Shown here: piece by piece, positions 59,956 to 64,000 of the stretch
Numbering within the stretch: position 1 is the stretch's first letter
Layout of the letters: every line of letters starts with the position of its first letter
Assembly (NCBI GenBank): GCA_932521035.1
Contig: OW051497.1
Location: 8,432,001 to 8,496,000, forward strand
DNA length: 64,000 bases
Direction of reading: 5' to 3'
Origin: Oscheius dolichura
Taxonomy: Eukaryota; Nematoda; Chromadorea; Rhabditida; Rhabditidae
Translations under genes and position numbers: made by a program
The notes under the pieces: model-generated
Database searches by the model: none
The model's input: the letters and a program-made list of their open reading frames with translations, nothing else
What the model was told of the DNA's origin: nothing

Positions 59956-60331
59956 TCATGAATATCTAATTCGAGAATGATAAACATGCCAAAGTTTTGA
60001 GAAAAACGCATGTAAAAAATGCACGTTTTTGTAAGTTTGTTCAGTGGATTTCGGCTACTATTAAAGCAGTCGGTTGAACGCGGTCAGCTTTCCTTAATGT
60101 ATCGTTGATAGGGTCAAATATGTTTACCGAGACCAGCAAGCCACGCATCGTTGGGATCTAGCACGCCTGTTTACTTGTGGAAATCTTCAATCTGTCGAAT
60201 AGAAAAACACAAGAAAAATTAAAATATTGTCATAATTTATGACAATCTGATGATTATAACTCATAATGATAGGCCATCGACCATTCTGAGTCTCTGGAAA
60301 CCGTTAGATTCAGTTTTAGTGTGGCCAATGA
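59956..60331. repeat. 376-bp tail, second copy
   Basis: Matches 53531-53906. Both copies diverge at the same point (after GGCCAATGAAAA), which may mark the true right end of a longer element. Confidence 0.85.
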
Positions 60332-60445
60332 AAATTGAATTCCCTGTCTTTGGTAGTGGGGAGCGGAGAATAATACGAAAATGTGGGAAGCTGGTAGCAA
60401 ACCTTCCCCGGTGACCTTTTGACCAGTTGTGACAAGTTTTTTTAG

Positions 60446-62809
60446 AGCCAATGCTGAAGTCGACGACGAATCTCAGCCAGAAGCCACCGGCCCACCAAGC
60501 AAGCGGCAAAAAGTGGAAGCTACAGCTGTCAATCTAAGAAGATCGACAAGGGTTAACAGCGCAAAGGTTGGTTGGTAGAGAAGATCTCTTGCAAGCTTCC
60601 CATGATTTCACGCGAGAGCAATCTGTTGACCCCCGGTTGCTGCACTAGTTGTTGAACTGCTACAGCGGTACGGCAAGATGGTTGGCCGATACCCTCCCAG
60701 GTGCCCAAGTCAACGGAAAGCGAGAATCCTCGCCCATTACCGTTAGTGTTATTGCTACCACCGCTACTATTGTAAAAGGCGGCTAACAGTCGCTGAGGGA
60801 TTGGGATTGGGGTCCTTATTCACCGTCTGTGCGACGGTGAATGGCAACAGCAGCTGCGGTTGGCCGCGTTGGTGCCAAATAATTGGGGCCGAGCGCTCGC
60901 GGTGCAGAAAAAACAGAAAAGGTCTTTTACTCTTGTTCTTTCAGGCATCGGCCGATCCATCTCCACCCTCATGTCCTGTGCGGCCGACTCCTTCTGGTTC
61001 CGGGGGAGGAAGGGCGCCGCTGGTAAACAGTCCAGATGCCCATCAGCATGAACTGACGAAGGTGAAGCCTACCGACGTCATCGCCGAGGAGATGCCGTTT
61101 GCGCAGGCGGTAAACTCTCGATTCCTCAAAAAAGTCTGCTCAAACTGCTTAGTCATGAAAAGCGATGACACGGAGGTAATCTTAAAACTTGACTATTTAC
61201 CAAAACTTACTTTAGAGCCTGAAATTGACCGAATGTGTTGATTGCAAGAAAGTCTGTTATTGTAGTAAAGAGTGCCGGCTGGTTGATGCAAAGTTCCACC
61301 AGGTTAGCAAATGTGTATTTTCGAAACGGGAACAATTTCAGGATGAATGCAGGTATATAAGAATGTCGAAATATTGCCCAAACGAAGAGACTCGAATTGT
61401 GAGTAGAATGATCACCCGTGTTAGGAATGGAGACACGCCCGACGCCTTCAACGGGAGAACATTCAAAGATCTAATGACCCGTAGGTGTTTCTTCTTTACT
61501 AATCTGACATTTTATAGACGCGGAGGTGATATCTGGAGAAAAGGCTAAACTTTATAAATACAAGGAAACTTTCAAATCAATTAGAAAATTTATGGGGGAT
61601 AATAGTCCCAGCGAAGCGGAGTTTTTAGAGTGCTTCGGCAAAGTAACGGCCCCGCTCTTCTTTTTATAAAAATTTCACTTTTAGATGCTCGTTAATTCTT
61701 TTTATACTCTAAGCCAATCTTCTGATTTATACTATGCTACTGGTACTGCCTTGTATCAGGGGTATGTTCTGTCATCCAATGTCAATTATAGTTTCAGCAT
61801 TTCGATACATAACCACAGCTGCCGGCCAAATTGTGCAGCTGTGTTTGATGGCAATAAGATCAATTTAAAGTCTCTAGTGCCTGGAACCGCTTATAACACC
61901 GATGTTAGTTTCTTCTTGCATTCGATTATTCATTTATTTTAGCTTACCTTCAATTACACTGATATTCTGAAGCCAAAGGAGTATCGCAAGCACGATCTGT
62001 TCGACTGTGAATGCCCCCGGTGCAAGGACCCCAAGGAAGAACTATTGGAAAGGTCCGGGAAATGCGATGCCTGTCCTGATGGATATATTCTTCCATCAGG
62101 AGAAGAGCCTCTTCATTGTGAAAGATGCGGAGAGGAGAGCTCTCTTACTATTGATTCGGTTCGTTCCTGTACTCTGTTTTACATACACCGTTTTAGATTA
62201 ATAGAGCGAATGAAGCTCTAAGGTTATGCTGGGAATACGACAATGTGAAGGAACTCCGAGAAGGTACAATCTATCTTGATATCAGCTTATGATGTATAAT
62301 CAATTTCAGATCTAGGTACAAGTGCTGAAGCTGAATTACGAGCAAAGAAAGAAGAAGTATCCAGCTCGTTGTCCAAGTACAACCTCTTCGCCTATAGAGC
62401 GAATGGTCTTCTGCAGCCGAAAACTTTGGATGAAAGTGAACGGTCGGCTCGAGAAACTTACGAAGAATGGAGCTACTACTACGCAAGGAGGAAAGAAACT
62501 ATCGAGTAATTCTATTTATTCTTGATATTTCTCCTACTGCCTTTAAGACATTACGCTAGAGATACAGGGTTCCACAAAGCAATTCTTATGGTTATCGCAA
62601 ATCACGAAAAGGAAATATTCGAAGAGGTTGATAACTCGAGAGAGCAGGCTGCCAAAGCGGCCGATGCTTACAAAGCGGTGAGAAAATACTTCATATTGAC
62701 TTCAATGTTCTTGTAGGCATACGACGCTTCGAAGAGCTACTATGGACCAGACCATAGGCTCACGAAGGAGCTCAAGGATAAAGAAGACGAGATGCGAAAA
62801 AACGTTTAG
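60446..62809 (+). CDS. SMYD-family lysine methyltransferase (MYND + SET); 5' exon not found
   Basis: Exons 60446-60566, 60945-61175, 61216-61480, 61518-61642, 61685-61761, 61792-61903 and 61943 onward, then further short exons to a stop at 62809; phases agree. The N-terminus is basic with a nuclear-type SKRQKVE and a Pro/Ser stretch. The MYND zinc finger is CSNC, CVDC, CYCSKEC and FHQVSKC. Split SET signatures follow: ATGTALYQG, then HNHSCRPNC with the NHSCxPN cofactor-binding motif, and a post-SET FDCECPRC. A helical C-terminus ends with YYGPDHRLTKEL, as in SMYD2/3-type proteins. These enzymes methylate histone or cytoplasmic lysines. The first exon must end in phase 2 and is not identified. 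An extra Cys pair (KCDACPDG...HCERC) follows the post-SET motif. Confidence 0.88.
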
Positions 62810-63785
62810 CTGCTATTCATTCCTTTCTGTCTTGCTTGAATTTCGAAAATTTGAGGAAATAGTCCTGCTTTGTCTACCTAATCATTGTTCTGACAACTTC
62901 TCACCCATTGTACTTTCTGCCGATTCCTCTATGAGTACTGGCAACTTCTTGTCCATTGTATTCTGAGCTGATTCTTTATTTCACTTGTCATTGACGTTTT
63001 TCTGTTACTTGTGATTAGTTTTTGAAATGCGCCTGGTATTTGCGATTACGTGTCGACCGATGAGAGAATATGCGAAAACCTCTTTAGTTTTTATTGCATC
63101 TATCTTTTTGCTTTCTTGTAGCATTATTTTTGAATCCCAAAAATTACTGTCTGCTTTGTATACCTAGTGAATACTACAAGTTATTCTCCATTCACAGTTA
63201 CTTTATCAGCTGTTTCTGATATTCGTGAGTAGTGACGTGTTGGCTGTTGGGTAACTTCTGTTATTTTCACTCATATAAACAGTTTATCCTTTCTCCTTAT
63301 TTACGTTATTGGTTTAAAAGAAACGCCATGGAAGGGAAGAAAGATACCGGCGAAGTTCAATGGGTTTCAAGTTTGGGGCACAGTAATCATTTGTATTCGG
63401 CTCTCGACCCGCTTGACCATGACACCTTATGTTATCTCTCCATAAGGAAAATTCACAGCTTCACTAGTGCTCTACCTCAAAATCATTTCTAATTGAAGTC
63501 TAAAGACATTACTCTGGTCTTTACGTACCAAACTATCTTGTTTTGCAGATCTGGCATTTCCAATGGAGAAACATGTTTGTGTACAGTCTTCAAAGAACGA
63601 AACAAACAACCATCTGTCAGTTGGTTTTTACGCGTCTACGCAAGGTCTGTTACGTCGTCATACCTGTGAATTCTTTTCTACTATATTTCGACATTTATTC
63701 CTAATAGAAATTTGAATAGAGACCAGTTATACACGTTGGAGCAACATACTTGAAACGCACCGTTTGGCAAATAAAGTAAAGGTAA
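62810..63785. other. Intergenic DNA downstream of the SMYD gene
   Basis: AT-rich with no supported gene. An 86-codon plus ORF (63232-63492) has no motif or splice support. Confidence 0.45.
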
Positions 63786-64000
63786 TTAATTTGATTTCTT
63801 CTCCTTTTTATCTGCCTTTTTCTTCGACATTTGGTAGACTTTATGAGTTGCGTAGATGGGTAGAGTAACTAGGAGCAACCAGTAGTAGAGCGATGACCAA
63901 TACCCAAAATAAATTGATAAAATTAAATTGAAAGCGGGATTACCTGTGGGTATCCTCCAAATTCTTTAATAAGAATCCCGTGGCCAGCATATCGAATCCT
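63786..64000 (-). CDS. Possible 3' end of a membrane protein (partial)
   Basis: On the minus strand an open frame reads LILSIYFGYWSSLYYWLLLV, then THKVYQMSKKKADKKEKKSN and a stop at 63788-63786: a hydrophobic segment followed by a Lys-rich tail. Upstream, another frame (RIRYAGHGILIKEFGGYPQ) ends at CAG|GTAATC, a plausible donor, but no in-frame acceptor links the two. The gene structure is therefore unresolved at the window edge. Confidence 0.3.

Noticed and set aside
52800..59980. Repeated ~60-codon ORFs on both strands within the repeat units (MVKCCRFVTV..., MAKLLVLSNP...)
   Set aside because: They overlap each other on opposite strands, change length with each unit and have no signal or domain; best explained as by-products of the repeat.
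1..64000. CRISPR arrays, operons with ribosome binding sites, prophage or plasmid features
   Set aside because: Spliced genes throughout show this is eukaryotic nuclear DNA; the tandem array is long-unit mobile DNA, not a CRISPR.

Overview
The window looks like a metazoan, most probably nematode, nuclear genome segment. Introns are mostly very short (about 40-60 bp) with AG 3' splice sites and little pyrimidine tract. Several acceptors read AAG. There is a small secreted protein with two CC-type cysteine modules, a family typical of nematodes. Base composition is moderate and intergenic DNA carries small inverted-repeat elements flanked by TTAA. Genus cannot be fixed from the sequence; a clade I/basal nematode is only a guess. 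All gene models below were built by hand, from reading frame, splice signals and phase continuity.

Layout. 1-1193 (+): 3' end of a gene made of tandem PAN/apple-like cysteine modules. 1393-2165: a duplicated segment carrying a small ORF with a signal peptide, ending in a TTAA-flanked element. 2542-3459 (+): secreted CAP/SCP protein. 3.5-7.3 kb: a tRNA-like patch, AT-rich DNA, a TTAA element next to a single-pass membrane protein tail, a Cys-rich exon (-), and the second copy of the duplicated segment. 7394-18416 (-): a dense block of five genes in the same orientation: RAB3GAP1 catalytic subunit, two tandem paralogous F-box-like proteins, a KChIP-like EF-hand protein and a tetraspanin. 18.4-24.0 kb: no supported gene. 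23979-26777 (+): a 12-exon Gly/Met/Gln-rich protein ending in a Pygopus-type PHD finger. 26.8-38.4 kb: mostly non-coding, with one TTAA element, a few candidate exons and a phase-compatible first Pax6 exon at 31693. 38468-47514 (+): Pax6 with complete paired domain and homeodomain, two alternative C-termini and a plausible homeodomain-only start. 49.5-50.1 kb (-): CC-domain secreted protein and a second candidate secreted ORF. 50870-51168: TTAA element. About 52.7-60.3 kb: tandem copies of a ~0.5 kb repeat with Helitron-like TC...CTAG termini, split by a coiled-coil gene (57368-59445). 60446-62809 (+): SMYD-family MYND/SET lysine methyltransferase. The right edge may hold the end of another minus-strand gene.

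Functionally these are mainly independent housekeeping and developmental genes. Pygopus (Wnt/beta-catenin chromatin reader) and Pax6 (eye/anterior patterning) are adjacent developmental regulators separated by large gene-poor DNA, as expected for genes with extended cis-regulation. The ends of the window are richer in lineage-specific secreted proteins and mobile DNA.
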